Counted from the stretch's first letter, positions 1 through 12,390 are shown. The stretch: DNA of 64,000 nucleotides from Glandiceps talaboti (GCF_964340395.1 NC_135549.1:24027342-24091341); one strand, 5' to 3'. The notes: a model not told the origin generated them from the sequence alone. Made by a program: numbers and translations.

Positions 1-1080
1 TGAATATATCTTGTTATGTTCAAACTTTTTGGGGCGGTATCCAACCTGTTGATTTAACCATGCATTGTCACCCATCGCTTTACACACACAACACTGAATC
101 AGTACAAATGTTATACCATTCGTTATGTCAAGAACTGTTTATGTTAAATTTAATCCATGACAGTAATATTCTAGTGCACATATTTGGGTTATATCTCAGA
201 CACTTCTTTTTTAGTGGTCTGAGATTATTTTAGGGTGGGACTGTTAGAGTACAAATCAGCGCCCAGTGATTTACATCTCCATATAAACGGTATTGAGGTA
301 TATCCCTACAGGTAATAGAAAGTCATTAATATCATTAAAGTTCGATAGCACATGATGTCCAATTTAACGTTGAAACAAAAGTTAACATTTATGGGGATAA
401 TTTATTATTAATTCATATGAACGTCAACAAAAATGGTGATTTTTTTCCCTTGTCTATTTCTTGAATAAAATTCACAGCAATGTTAATAAGTTTACAAATG
501 GACAAGATTTTCATTTTACATGTTACATTCACATTTACGTGACTGTGGTGGTTTGGGATGTGCGCTTTAGTTCACGTCGCATGGCTATTCTTTGCAATAC
601 ATTGACTCGACTACTGATACACGATTAATAGGTTGTCTGCTAGGCTAAGTTCTTGAGGTGGAAATTCAAAAGTAAATTTCACAAATCACCTCATCTATAT
701 AAGTCTACCAAATTTGTTTTTGCTGTGTATTACTAACTGTAATCTAATTTAACCGAACGCACATACCATACCGTGCCATGTACGATGTTCCCGTCTTTTG
801 TTGCCACGCCTATTGAATGACGTCACTGGTCATTTTATTCTCCGAGCTGAGGGAACTTCTATTGTAAGTGGTTTTATTGAAAAGCGCTGACCCGTCCATT
901 GCCGTTTTTGGTATGCGTCGTAGGCTCGTCCCATTTAGTTTGCAAATGTTCTTACACTTTTGCGGAAAGAGGACTCCTGATACTGTGTACGATTACACCA
1001 TCGAAGTCAACACGTGAGACTCGAGCGAGGCTGGGTCTCAAAAGACAACGTGTTATATGTTATCAGCACTGAGATAGACG
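1..1080. other. intergenic DNA, no gene recognised
   Basis: AT-rich DNA with no supported exon. A full palindromic CRE-type site (TGACGTCA) lies at 818-825, and CpG frequency rises from about 780 towards 1350, as expected near a promoter. Nothing else is recognised. Confidence 0.5.
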
Positions 1081-1087
1081 GGAAGGA

Positions 1088-1097
1088 TATATTTATA
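1088..1097 (+). promoter_or_regulatory. possible TATA-like element upstream of the 1303 exon
   Basis: TATATTTATA lies about 205 bp before the candidate start codon at 1303, in the locally CpG-rich stretch. It could set a start site near 1120. This is a weak inference from one short motif. Confidence 0.25.
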
Positions 1098-1302
1098 CCA
1101 GTTCTGTAGACCACAACCTGCCCCGTGTACTAAGACAACAACGTTTAACGCGGCGCTGTGACAAAAGGGAAAGTGGGCAAGCTGTACCCTAACATGGCCT
1201 GGCGGTAATATGCGATACCACGCTCCCGTTCTACTCGAAATACCCTTCGATTCCGAAATTTTGAGTTTCCTACGCTGAGAGGTCGTCCCAACTACCAAAG
1301 AC

Positions 1303-1368
1303 ATGGCGGTGCTAAATTCCCAGAAATCGAACGACGGTACAACGGCAAACTCGGTACAAATGTCTCAG
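1303..1368 (+). CDS. candidate first coding exon, possibly an alternative first exon of the RING-CH gene
   Basis: A start codon in strong context (G at -3, G at +4) opens 22 codons (MAVLNSQKSNDG...SVQMSQ) that end exactly at CAG followed by the donor GTAAGC at 1369. The residues are hydrophilic and show no domain. The exon ends in phase 0. The RING-CH exon at 9610 also begins in phase 0, so joining them would give a ligase with a different 22-residue N-terminus and an 8.2-kb intron. It could equally begin another gene whose later exons I could not find. The exon itself is well supported by start context, length and donor; its assignment is inference. Confidence 0.5.
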
Positions 1369-3244
1369 GTAAGCACTCGTTAATCCATTTCCCGTATCAG
1401 TTAGAGACCCTTAACCCGAATATCTTTCCAATCGCCTTTTTTATTGTATCACGTTATGAGGTTCTCCCAGGAATGATTTCGCTGTCACATACCGTTATCG
1501 ACAGATGACACTTTCACCTCTATCGAATGGTATTTATGTGTGACAGGTTGAACGGCGCATGGATGCCGTAAACTCGCAATCTGTGGAGTGATAAAAGTAA
1601 TTGTAAATACCGCTCGTTATTTATCATTCGTGCGATATGCGATAGTAATTGATAAAACAGTGCTGTTGTCATGATATGAAGGCATATCTGTGTCAACGGC
1701 GGTAACATCAACATCAGTAGGCCGAGGTCTAGTCTCATAAAGATAGTGATAGTATACCATGTATACGGTCTGCGTACTGATACAGCAATTAAAATACACG
1801 ATGTCAAGCTCGCTGACTTTTTTTTTCCACGTTATATAGATAGACTCCATTACAAGGACGCCAAAACGACAACGCATTCGTGAAGTGTAAACATATTCTT
1901 GTCTCACGTATACAGCTGGCAAACCAGCCACCAAAACAAACCTTTGCCATGTTAATTTGACTGCAATGTACACATAGAGTGGCGATTTGAATGATACAAG
2001 GTCACCTGAGGGCAGGGTACAACTAACGTATCTGAACGTGCTAAAAGTGAGAAGTAACAAAGAATCCGCCACAGGACGCAGTCCATTGTTAGAAATCCCT
2101 AACCTTTCACGGCTTCTGATGTGACATAATTGAAGAGAATGCCAAATCAGCAATCTCCAATGAGATCGAATTTCCTATAATAACGCTGAAAATGTGACTT
2201 TGTCCCCGGAGACTTAATGATCCTCGTAGGATTCTGCTTTACGTGCATGTCACATATAAAATCGTTGTTTTATCCTAAAAGCCCGTTTCTATGGTAAAAT
2301 AGGCATCCATGGGAAATGGATAATTTCAAATATTGTAAGCAAGCTATATTATCTAAATTGGATTCATTTCGTTACGACATGTTCGTTTATTTCAATCATT
2401 TTTTTGGCTGAGGGGGACATATATACAACCAGAAGCACTCGATTAAAAAATGGCTTGTGTTATTCTTATTCGCTGGTACCACAGTCCACCATGATAATGA
2501 ATAATGCAAGGTCACGACCTTTGTTCATTACACATTGACTACAAACTAAAGAAAGTGGGTCAGCTTTTATATTTACAACACGTCAAATGGGTCTGCAATA
2601 AAAAAAATGGACTGTATGTGGTGTAACTCACAAAAGATAACTACTGTGCTGAGATGCATATCATATAGAGGGCACTTTTCATTTTGCTTCCAGGACAATA
2701 TGTTGTTTTGTGTTTGCTGTACATGTGGGAATGATAACCTTGGCCCCTAAAAATCTTGGTACATACATATGTATACCAAAGGCTATTGCACAATAGACAC
2801 TATACAATATCGTTTGACATTTAACTCAGACATTGTTTATCTAATTAAATCATAGTAAATTAGGACACAGCGATTCCTGCATAGCTTCGAAATTGAAATG
2901 CTGTTTACCCCTCGATCTGTGCCCTAACGTGACAACGTGAGCTGTGTATACTTCCCTAATTGTAAGGTATACCTTGAGCCATCTATTTGTTAAATTCGTC
3001 GTGTACATAATACATTTATAGAACCATTGTGCTAAAACTTGTCAGCGTATGCATCTATCAATTGCAAGGCGCTCGGTTTTATACTTAAAGTCATTCATTT
3101 TTCTCTATACTAGTATTACCCAGTAATTTACTGTTTACATCACACAATTAGTCATTTCAAAACACTGTGTGCTCTCAAAATCAATAATACAATTACGAAT
3201 TTCAATCGGCCATAATAGGTACTTTCAGGGGTAGATCAACTCAG

Positions 3245-3245
<1 letters not shown>

Positions 3246-3289
<44 letters not shown>
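3246..3289. repeat. (CA)n microsatellite
   Basis: About 22 uninterrupted CA units. Confidence 0.95.
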
Positions 3290-3293
<4 letters not shown>

Positions 3294-3747
3294 TAACAAT
3301 ATTGATATAATAACTAGATTAAAACTGAATGCCTCCTGTAAGAGCAAGACCATAGATTTTTGGTCGTACATACATTGTTGGAATGCAAGATTCTGAACTA
3401 TACAGGTATTATACATGATGTACCCCTTCATGGGAAAATTAAATATATGAAATTTGGAGCTTGCCTAGTTAACATATTGCCCAATTATCGAAAAATCATT
3501 AATTATGCAAATTATTCATTAACACTATAAGCCACATCAACAACCTATATATGACAAAGGAGTTTTGTTATTGTTAATGCATAATCTAATTATATTCAAT
3601 TTGAAATGTGCATTCTTTAGGTATAGCCCAATTTTGATGTTTACCAATATCTAATCAGTTCATATGATTAGGATACGGAAGATACCTACTAAGTTTCAGT
3701 AGAATAGGTGCAGTAGTTTTTAAGATATGTCCACAGACAGCTAGATC

Positions 3748-3749
<2 letters not shown>

Positions 3750-3793
<44 letters not shown>

Positions 3794-3810
3794 CATACAC
3801 ACACACACAC
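3750..3810. repeat. (GACA)n then (CA)n microsatellite
   Basis: About ten GACA units followed by CACATACACACA. It sits at the 3' side of a possible SINE-like repeat. Confidence 0.9.
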
Positions 3811-4230
3811 AGACAAAAACCATAAAATAAACTTCCCTTACGGGAGGTAAAAAGGAATATTCCAAGCGCTGTCCACAATTTCATGCCCTCGCCTTGAAAA
3901 ACAAACCGTGCCTGTGTTTTGGTTAACTTTACTGGTTAGTACACTTTGCCAATTTCCCTGAATACAAGAATAGTATTCTTATCACGCAAACTTCTTTTCA
4001 CTGTTTGTTCGGTAAATCATTCACGTAACTTAGTGACTACAATTATAGTTTGAAGTAGTATGTATGTGGAAACGGCCATCGAGGGTCAAAGGTTGTCCCA
4101 CTCCCCGGCTGTATAACAGTATGTTTGCCTGTGTATATCTTGCTAGATTGAAGACACTCTTCCTCTGTCTAGTCTGTCCTCTGCCACTATAATATCGCTG
4201 TCTGTTTGCCTCCAACCCCGCCTTCCCCCC

Positions 4231-4270
4231 TCTGTCTGTCTGTCTGCCTGTCAGTCTGTCTGTCTGTCTG

Positions 4271-4360
<90 letters not shown>
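4231..4360. repeat. (TGTC)n / (TC)n compound microsatellite
   Basis: TGTC units run to about 4272 and pass into about 42 TC dinucleotides. Apparent reading frames across it (Arg-Glu or Ser-Leu repeats) are by-products of the tract. Confidence 0.95.
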
Positions 4361-4364
<4 letters not shown>

Positions 4365-5464
4365 GTCACCTGTTCAATACTAGATACTCGTAATTGACAT
4401 GTTAATTGCTTGATATCGTAACTACCCAAAAGGGATCACCTTAGCGGAAAATAAATTAAAAGTAATTAATCTCACACGACTTAGAAACTGTGCATGCATC
4501 ATTTATCTATGCACAGACTATGACTGCTGTATCTGATATATTTAGAATTGCCAAGTAAGCCTTACTGTTTACTGTCTTAGCTGTCATTTTGATCTCTGGC
4601 ACGTCAGATTAATAACGCTATCACGTTTGTTGGACGCGTTCCCCAAAGGATTCTAGGTCTACCATTAACCCCGGTAACAGACCTCGAAACTTAGTACTAC
4701 TACTCCGTTTCTCTGTCTCTATACCTTTGGTATCCTAAACCGATACCAGGTCCTGTCTGTCATTTTCGAGAATCAACAGTATATCATTGACAATCAAAGT
4801 GGGCCAGGGAGGAAAGTTTCTGTCAAACCTAGTTCTAATGAATTTGAGCTGATGTTAAAATTTAATTTTTGTATGTTATTGTATCATTTGTAAACAAACG
4901 GTAAACACAAGCAATCAACCTATTTATGTTCGGTGATGTTTCAATATAATCGGAAAACGATATACGCATGTGCAGACTGGACGTGACGTAGTAAGTACTC
5001 GTCTTTACCGTTTGCTTACAAATCACTTCTCTGTCGAGTGCCGTAACGAATCCCCCCCCCTTTTTTTTTTAAAAAGTTGTTTGTCTATTATTACAACACG
5101 GACGTGGTCTTTGTTTTTCTCATTGCTTTTCAGTTGAAAAATATAGTAACGTTTCTATGAATTGCAAATCCAAATACGTTATTACCCTATTTTTCATCAT
5201 TGCATTACTATAACCGTTATGAGATACAGTTCGTAAAAATATAGGTGTATGCATTAATAACTGGTCCCCTAGTTACATTAACGTTAACTTAGTAAAAATC
5301 CAAATTTATAGATGCCACATTATGACGCCACTCGTAATATGTTATATAAATGGAAATAACATGATATGTACTAATAGATGATGAAAACTGAAAGTCATTG
5401 TTTTATCTCTGTATGGATGAAGATTTAGACGTTTCCGCGTCTCTGAAAATGCTATAAAGTTTCA

Positions 5465-5487
5465 CATCGTCGTAAACCACAGCCTCT
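5465..5487 (+). repeat. interspersed repeat core, copy A
   Basis: These 23 bases recur identically, in inverse orientation, at 22270-22292, and a related version is at 43783-43815. A 23-base identity between distant sites of one window is far beyond chance, so this is part of a dispersed repeat. Here the core is followed by TTTTACGGCACCGTC, close to the hairpin half seen in the 43.8-kb copy. Confidence 0.6.
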
Positions 5488-8447
5488 TTTACGGCACCGT
5501 CATTGCTCTGGCTTGTGAGAATGAAGTTTCAAGTAATTTCCCTTAAAGTTACTCCTATACAGCTAACGACAATAGTCACTATTTAGCTTCATTCAAAATC
5601 TTTATCAAATTTCATCGGAGTAAAAGTTTATGTAACAACTTATGTCTCAATTACTTTTCACTAAATCTAATCCCTGAAGCGATTTTCCTTTTACCTCTCT
5701 GTCATAATTTTTCTTTCAGTCCACTAAAACGTACCCTAATTGAATTATAAACTATACTCGACGATCATAATCAACTTTACTTTGTTTATATGAACGTTAA
5801 ACGCAATGATGAATCAAATGTCCAATGTATCAATCAATCAATCCATCCGGGAATTTCTAAAGCGCCAATTTCCACTACGATGTAGAATTCAGAGGCGCTC
5901 GCTGTACGGTTAGAATGCTCTGCAGAATAGATATGTCGGTTTGTGTTGTATATATTTCCAATGGCTGTGCATTCCATCATATATCTGGGAGTGCAGCACG
6001 TGAGAACGCACATCCGCCATAGACAACAGTTTGTAGGGTTCGTGCAATACACATTTGACAGTTGATCAGAGTCTGCTGGGAGTGGGCTTCAAGTGAATTA
6101 TGTCAGATATTTAGGTTTGCGATAGTCCACTCAGAGATTTACAAGTGATCAATAACATGATTCTATCCCAGTGGAGCTCTTATGTATTGACGAAACGCAA
6201 GTAAATATTAACCCTTTCAAAACCAATATGATCCATCCTTTTTCTTGATCAGCGCTCGGTGGACACTGTCGTAATTGATCAACCAGTTACGTGACATGTC
6301 TAAATGTAATTTCCTGCTTGCGAGTAAAATGTTTATATTTGTAGTGAAGTTCGTTTGAAATGAACAAATGAAATTGACAAGATACTGACATGTGAAATTG
6401 ACATGGTCACCTTGGGCAAATTGTCGATAAGTGAAAAAGCAGACAGCTGTAATAAAGACTAAAAGTGTTCCAAGTCAGAAGTTGTTGTTTTCAAGCTTGA
6501 GAGATCTTGAAAAGCGGGAAGGGATCGTCTGATTGATTGATGGATGGATGGGAGTTAAATTTATGGCACCGGACATAAAATGCTAGTTTATTAACAGGAA
6601 TCTATTGATTGTACTCAAGAATACAGCAGAGCTTTTGCGATCTTCAATATTGACCTGTGTACATAAAAGTTGTCAAACCCTATAGCTAGTATCCGGCGAT
6701 GTTTGAGGAGAGCTCTCAGACTGAAAACGTTAACCATGGATATTATCCAAACATTGTGATTGGGCTTACACTATTATACGGTTCACTAAATGATATGAAA
6801 AACAATATATGTATGCGCCGTTCCGCTAAATACACGATACCAGTACAGTGTGCCCCACTATGGTACACGAAGCCTTGTAGTCACACATTCTTTGTATAAC
6901 TCCTTGTCAATGCCATGTTCTAAACACAATAATTCACTTTGTTAGCACCCACAGTTAAAAGTTGTTCGCGCTAACCCAATACTCATTTCCGAAGATTAAT
7001 GAGAACATGCACTGAAGCGTGTTTTAAGTACAACTATTTCGTTGACAATGGCAAAAAAAAGTAGCGTGCAAATTTTTGTTATTATTATACAAGTTGTTCA
7101 GAGGGTTTACAATTTGACCGTATTATTGAGGACATACGTGTGTATGGCTAGGCGTACTCGAATGAATAACGACCGAAATTGCACACTCGCGGAGCAGCAG
7201 TTTTAACAAGCTATCAACGTGATATATGATGATACGGAAGTCTGTCGATTCGACTTTATATAACGCAGATGTGTTTTGTGAAATATTACATAGAGGCTAG
7301 TTGGTAAAACATATGCAATCCGGTTGCTCTCGTCTGACCTTACAATACTAGCGTCATTTATTACCTACGTGTCAGTTGTGAAGAGCCCATTAAGTTTTTT
7401 CCTTTACACCAAACTTTGTCCTTCACCAGTATTCCTCGAGCAAAAGGCTGTATACGTGTCTTAGCTTTGTTTGTTTGTTTTGAATGTAAGTATGTGACGC
7501 TGTCAAAAATAGCGACGGCTCGAGAATTCAAGACAATATACGCACGTATTTGTCTTTGGTATACAAAGGAGCCCGCTATCAAGTCTCGAGATGTACGAGA
7601 ATACGAGACTGCAACGATAGTTGCACCGCCTTTAAAATTTATTCAGATACGTAAATCGCATGAATTGAATGAACGTGTTTATGTTTCAAAAGCTTTGAAA
7701 TGGAATAATAATCTACGATTTCATAATTTATATCTTTCATGTATCCATGGTAATTTTAACAAAATCTCTGCGGTTTCTATTCAGTGCTTGGTCCTTTTGG
7801 AAATTAACCTAACAGCATGCATGTCAGCAATACAGTGCCAAATCTCTTGAAGTTCTTCTCTCTTTTTTTACGAACAATCAACGCAACAGGGTGCCCCAGT
7901 GTATAATCCATGATAATCGCATGTGCGTAATTCTTCGTACGCACGCCATATATATGATATTCATATTTATAACTCCATGCCTAGCTATTCAAAACATCTC
8001 CATCAATAATAATTGGCAGTCCTGAATGGCCAACATGCCAGAACTATCTTTGTTAACAAAATGTGAAATATTCCCTTTTTAATCGTCATGTCGGTGGCCG
8101 TTCAAAGCAAAGAGTTTTCAGGATGTGTCGATTAAACTCGGCTTCTTTGATATTTTGTAGTGACGGTTTATAGCATACGTAGACTATATTTTTTTGAACG
8201 ATAGCGAAAATTCAGGAAATCAAAATGTCAGTTAGGATAGCGGAATAGTGTAGCAGCGATAGTTGTTCCAAGTCTAAATGTAGACTAGTGACGATTCGAC
8301 CCAATTCCACTTCCACTACGTTAAACCAAATAACACAAATAAAAATATTTAAATATCACCTTCTGTAGAAACAGCTAAATATTTTATGTCTTCCCAGACC
8401 CGCATGTAAAAACAAACACTTTAGAAGTCTTTGTTTTGCACTGAATT

Positions 8448-8453
8448 TATAAA
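8448..8453 (+). promoter_or_regulatory. possible TATA box of the RING-CH gene
   Basis: TATAAA lies 108 bp upstream of the start codon at 8556, which would place transcription start near 8480. Weak evidence: the region is AT-rich and the motif is short. Confidence 0.3.
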
Positions 8454-8555
8454 CTTATAAGGAGGAAAACGTGCTAGTCATTTCATACAGTTTGAGCGAT
8501 CGGAGCTCTCGGCTATTATGTGAGCTTAAATAACTCGGAGTGAGCCGTGGCAGAG

Positions 8556-8576
8556 ATGACAGTCAGACAGGAAACG
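8556..8576 (+). CDS. RING-CH gene, coding exon 1 (7 codons)
   Basis: ATG with G at -3 encodes MTVRQET and stops at the donor GTAAGC (8577). It joins the 9610 exon in phase 0. The exon is short, so its support rests on the start context, the donor and the phase match. Confidence 0.6.
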
Positions 8577-11355
8577 GTAAGCGCCTTTCCATGTTCGATG
8601 AATATAGTGGGTAAACAAGCCTTGTTAGCGAACATTTACCGATAATTCGAGACGAATTCGAAGTGTCTGTCATATACGGTAAATTGCATCACGTCGTTGC
8701 TCAACGCATTTAGTGAAAATCGACAGACAATAGTTTATCGACTGTTTGGGGGTATTAAGTCGTACATTTACTTTTAAATTTCACCGCGAGTGTCAGTGTG
8801 ATTAATCAGTGGCTTTTTTAGCCATCACAAAAATTGGATTACGTGTTATTAGAACATCCCAAGTTGCTAGAATTAGCTATTAGACTTCAGCTTGTGTAAG
8901 TGGAAACTGAAATGTTGAGGGTCTCGGCTGACTGGGTATTGTGTACTTTTTTCTAGTGGATTTTAGGTAGTCCATTGATTATTAATTGACTCGGGAGTTT
9001 TTCCCCGATCGATGACACATGACATGTACAGACTTGATAGATTGCCTGAGTTGAGATTAACATCGATACAGAATGTATGCAAACGTTGATTTTTAGTTAA
9101 ATTCCATATCATACTATTCGTAATAACGTGTTGCCAGTGGTTGGGTTCCCTTTCATATGGAAGGTGTTAACTTGATTTACTTTACAATTTAATGTTTTGA
9201 AATATTTTCAATCGTAGTGCTGACCCAATTTCATATAAAGTATCAGAATTGGGGTTGTAAGCTGCACTCAAAATTGCAGTCGCCTGGAACCCAGTTGTGT
9301 GGAGATTTGTCTCGCCTTTTTTTCTCACTTTTATCAAAACCCCCACACGACTTCATTCGAGGGTAAACTGTAGTTAAACTCTAAATAGAGCTAATCGAAG
9401 AGTAAACATGCCACAAATCTAATTTTGTTAGTTGCATGTTCTGATATGGAAATTTTCCACAAAAGGAAAAGTCGACATTATAAAGCTACACGTTATATGT
9501 GATGTCGTCAAGACCAATTGTCGAAACGTTCGATTATATTAGACCTAAGTATTCCTTTCGAGATCGCCAATACGTTAAAATAACTCTTTCCGCCTTCCTT
9601 TTCATTCAGATAAATGTTATACACGACGATCATGGTGCCAAAAATGAACAGTCGGCGGCGGAAGGAGTCAATGTCACCAAAGATAACAGCCGAAAAAAGA
9701 CAACTGACAGGTTGGATGTGAGCAGTATGCGGGGAACCAAAGGCAGAGCCAGTAAATTTAGGGACAGAACTTACTCATCTAAATCAGATGCATCAAGCAT
9801 GTCGATGCGAGACATCTGTCGAATATGCCATCTTGATGCCAATGTCGATGAAGAGAAAACTGGTGAGTATAGCGCCACCGTGCTATTGAAGTGCTAAAAG
9901 GAAACTACCTTCGTTTAATTGATATAACGATCACTGAACGGAGACTGTATACACGATGTGTAATCTCAGTTTGATATAACTTACTCTCTCAAGGCAGTGG
10001 GATGTGGAGTGGGGGTTGTGGATATATGTAGCTTCGACTTTAAAAGAAAACAATTCAAAAATACAAAAATGACAAAGGTAGACAAATAATATGCAACAAA
10101 CTATGCATAGCCAGATAGACAGGCATGTCCGTTTACAGTTTACAAATCCTGGTTTCACTAAGTTCTAACACACAATTAATTAGCCCCAAGGTGCATGACA
10201 ATTAATGTAGAATCCTGGTGTTCGTGTTACGTTTCTCCTTTTGTTGTATAATTATCAACCCTTGTGCTTACTTTTGTCTTTTCCTAGAGTTGATTTTCCC
10301 GTGTGCATGTCGGTATGCCGGAGTTCATCAATATTGCATTTACAAGTGGGCCTTGAAGATGAAATCAAACATTTGTGAAATATGCGAGAAAAGGTTTGAT
10401 GCTAAATATGTGCCAGAGATACCACAACCAGTAAGTGTTATTAAAATCAAACCGTATAAATAATTATTTACATATTAGTTATTATGTATGTATGTATGTA
10501 TGTATGTATGTATGTATGTATGTATGTATGTATGTATGTATGTATGTATGTATGTATGTATGTATGTATGTATGTATGTATGTATGTATGTATGTATGTA
10601 TGTATGTATGTATATGTGTGTGTGTGTGTGGATGGATGGATGGATGGATGTATGTATGTATGTATGTATGTATGTATGTATGTATGTATGTATGTATGAA
10701 TATGTGTGTGTGTTTGTTTGTGTGTGTTTGTTTGTGTGTGTGTGTCTGTATGTATGTATGTATGTATGTATGTATGTATGTATGTATGTATGAATGCATG
10801 TATGTATGTATGTATGTATGTATGTATGTATGTATGAATATGTGTGTGTGTTTGTTTGTGTGTGTTTGTTTGTGTGTGTGTGTCTGTATGTATGTATGTA
10901 TGTATGTATGTATGTATGTATGTATGTATGTATGTATGTGTACGGACGGACGGACGGACCTTTAAGTAGTCTAAGACTAACTTACCAGTTTAAAGATGGA
11001 ATTACAAATAGTTAAATATGTTTTGCCTTATTTTGTGGTTGTTTTCTTTCAGTGTATCAATTGGAATTTCGTACCTTCATACACAAGACGAAGGACAATC
11101 ATAGCTGTAATTGTGATGGTATTTCTAGTGGCAATCACCTGCATTACGTCGTACCTACTTGCCAATACTCTCAAGAAGAATACAAAAGGCATTTCCGATT
11201 CTGTGCACATCGTGTGGCCGCTTATTGCAGTTGTTGCTATTTGTGGCATGGGATTTATTTGTTTCGTCACCTGGTTTATGTTCTTCCTGTGTGAAACATT
11301 CAAGGTATACCATTCCGCGTCTTCGAAACACAGAAAACGGATCCAACAAGCATGA
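8556..11355 (+). CDS. membrane-associated RING-CH (MARCH-type) E3 ubiquitin ligase, four exons
   Basis: Coding exons 8556-8576, 9610-9862, 10288-10430 and 11053-11355 join in phases 0, 1 and 0 into 239 residues. Residues 1-75 are hydrophilic and Ser/Lys/Arg-rich. A RING-CH finger follows: C77, C80, C97, C99, H105, C108, C121, C124, with the typical W112 in the KWAL segment. Two membrane spans follow at about 154-176 and 193-219, with a basic C-terminal tail. This is the layout of small MARCH proteins, which ubiquitinate membrane proteins and sit in endosomal, ER or plasma membranes with both tails cytosolic; the specific role here is inferred from family. The C99-to-H105 spacing is five residues instead of the usual seven. 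Exact MARCH subtype is not assignable. A shorter alternative is that the 9610 exon starts from the ATG at 9499, but a strong acceptor at 9608-9609 argues against it. Confidence 0.85.
9610..9862 (+). CDS. RING-CH gene, exon 2 with the first zinc-ligand pair
   Basis: Preceded by a pyrimidine-rich acceptor ending CATTCAG and followed by donor GTGAGT at 9863. Encodes residues 8-91 and ends one base into codon 92. The CRIC-H motif (C77, C80) lies at its end, so the zinc finger is split by intron 2. Confidence 0.85.
10288..10430 (+). CDS. RING-CH gene, exon 3 with the remaining six zinc ligands
   Basis: The acceptor CTTTTCCTAG and donor GTAAGT (10431) are strong. The split codon G|AG restores Glu92 and leads into the PCAC...VHQYC...CEIC motifs, which fixes both splice sites. 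Ends in phase 0. Confidence 0.9.
10431..11052 (+). other. RING-CH gene intron 3, mostly (TATG)n
   Basis: GTAAGT...TTTCTTTCAG intron of 622 bp. Positions 10484 to about 10940 (roughly three quarters of it) are TATG-type microsatellite. Confidence 0.85.
10484..10960. repeat. (TATG)n compound microsatellite with an internal 138-bp duplication
   Basis: Runs of TATG alternate with GATG, (TG)n and TTTG segments and end in (GGAC)4. The same ~50-bp mixed segment starting GAATATGTG occurs at 10698 and 10836, a tandem duplication of 138 bp. Long Tyr/Val/Cys/Met frames across it are artefacts. Confidence 0.95.
11053..11355 (+). CDS. RING-CH gene, exon 4 with both membrane segments and stop
   Basis: Opens at CINWNFVPSY after the acceptor TTTCTTTCAG and runs to TGA at 11353-11355. 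Encodes two hydrophobic spans separated by a 16-residue loop and a basic tail (SSKHRKRIQQA). A possible donor (AAG|GTATAC) near 11304 would give a shorter alternative end. Confidence 0.85.
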   Translation, partial: CINWNFVPSYTRRRTIIAVIVMVFLVAITCITSYLLANTLKKNTKGISDSVHIVWPLIAVVAICGMGFICFVTWFMFFLCETFKVYHSASSKHRKRIQQA

Positions 11356-11480
11356 GAACCGAATTGTCAGAGCCCATGACGTAATCAACCCAATCTGTGA
11401 CGTACATGTACCTCACACGAACCATTGCATTATTTCACACTCAGAGAATATTTTTCACATGAACTTTACATCCAGTCCAA

Positions 11481-11549
11481 AATAAATCAGTACTGTTTGG
11501 TCGAGAACTACATTTTCTAACGGCTTTACGGTAGTCCTCTTTAAATAAA
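11481..11549 (+). terminator. polyadenylation signals of the RING-CH gene
   Basis: AATAAA occurs at 11481-11486 and again at 11544-11549, 126 and 189 bases after the stop codon. Either would give a short 3' UTR. Confidence 0.5.
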
Positions 11550-12069
11550 TATCAACTCATGACGTCACTTTAGTTAAACTTTTGATAAAATATGGTGAAG
11601 AGGCCCTGGTACGTCGGAAATGTTCCTGGTGGCCGACAGTGTCGAAGTCATAATGAGCGCGTAACGAGTTTTTGAACTGATGCGGGTCGTCAGTACTGCC
11701 TACGCACCATTTCGTGCCAATAATAGTCACCATGAGTATGTTTGCCAGCATGTATTGTCAGTATATATGACATATGCGTACATGAACATACATACATGTA
11801 TGCTGTATAAACGCAAACACAAACGTTATATAATGTTCCAAGAAATGTACTATTAAAATGTATATATTATAAACCTAATCACGATAACGACTACATATTA
11901 ACAAGAACGGGTTTTTACATTTTCTTGTACATATTTTTTTTTTTTGTAAAACAGACTTTTTGCATTCGTGGGGAAAATTAAAAATGTTACATGTTTACTC
12001 ATATAACAAGGATAGCAGTATTCCAATAATGGACATCATCCTGTTATAAGCTTAGGGAGCCTTCAATAA

Positions 12070-12390
12070 TTACAGAGGGTGTCATATTTTACAAATCGGT
12101 TCGGGGAGGGGTGGGGCCATATTTCAGAAAATAGTCTTAGAAGAGGGACACATTTTACTTGTACTCACAACATTGAACCACTATTTTGGCGTCCCACTGG
12201 TTTCTCACCCCTTTGTTACCACGTTTAAAAGGTATATCAAGTCGCTGTTGACGACCATAGCATGCACTGAATCAATTGTTAGTTGTTGTGGTGTGGCGGA
12301 GTGTTAACCTCAGTCCCGACAATGTTGTTAGTACACCCATCTAGTTTTTTTGGACTTCTGGACTTAAGCTCTGCCACCGATTAAATCAAA
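12070..12390 (+). repeat. dispersed repeat, degenerate copy of the element at 55320-55770
   Basis: Contains the GTCATATTTTACAAA and GACACATTTTACTTG blocks, then TGAATCAATTGTTAG followed by a TGTGGTGTGG block, a CAGTCC.GACAATGTTG block, and near the end AAGCTCTGCCA. The same words occur in the same order on the minus strand at 55320-55770. The two copies are well diverged. Confidence 0.55.

Larger units (their letters stand above)
1369..8440. other. long non-coding stretch (intergenic, or intron if the 1303 exon belongs to the RING-CH gene)
   Basis: No exon with convincing splice sites was found. Open frames here (for example 1617-2153 on minus, 7416-7850 on plus) have random-looking composition and no recognisable domain. 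Contents are microsatellites at 3246, 3750 and 4231-4360, a C/T homopolymer run near 5052-5072, and one copy of an interspersed repeat at 5465. The stretch 3560-3850, ending in (GACA)n, (CA)n and a short CCCTTACGGG hairpin, looks like an old SINE-like repeat but is not classifiable by eye. Confidence 0.45.

Noticed and set aside
1617-2153. 178-codon minus frame
   Set aside because: No domain, no splice or promoter signals and residue composition as expected by chance.
9499-9609. Upstream ATG at 9499 as start of the RING-CH protein
   Set aside because: The codons just before 9610 are a translated polypyrimidine tract (CTCTTTCCGCCTTCC...TTCAG), a strong splice acceptor, and two upstream exons offer in-phase starts.
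10435-11015. Frames rich in Met-Tyr-Val-Cys or Ile-His-Thr-Tyr
   Set aside because: Translations of the (TATG)n microsatellite; the same type recurs at 14.6, 16.5, 26.1 and 40.9 kb.
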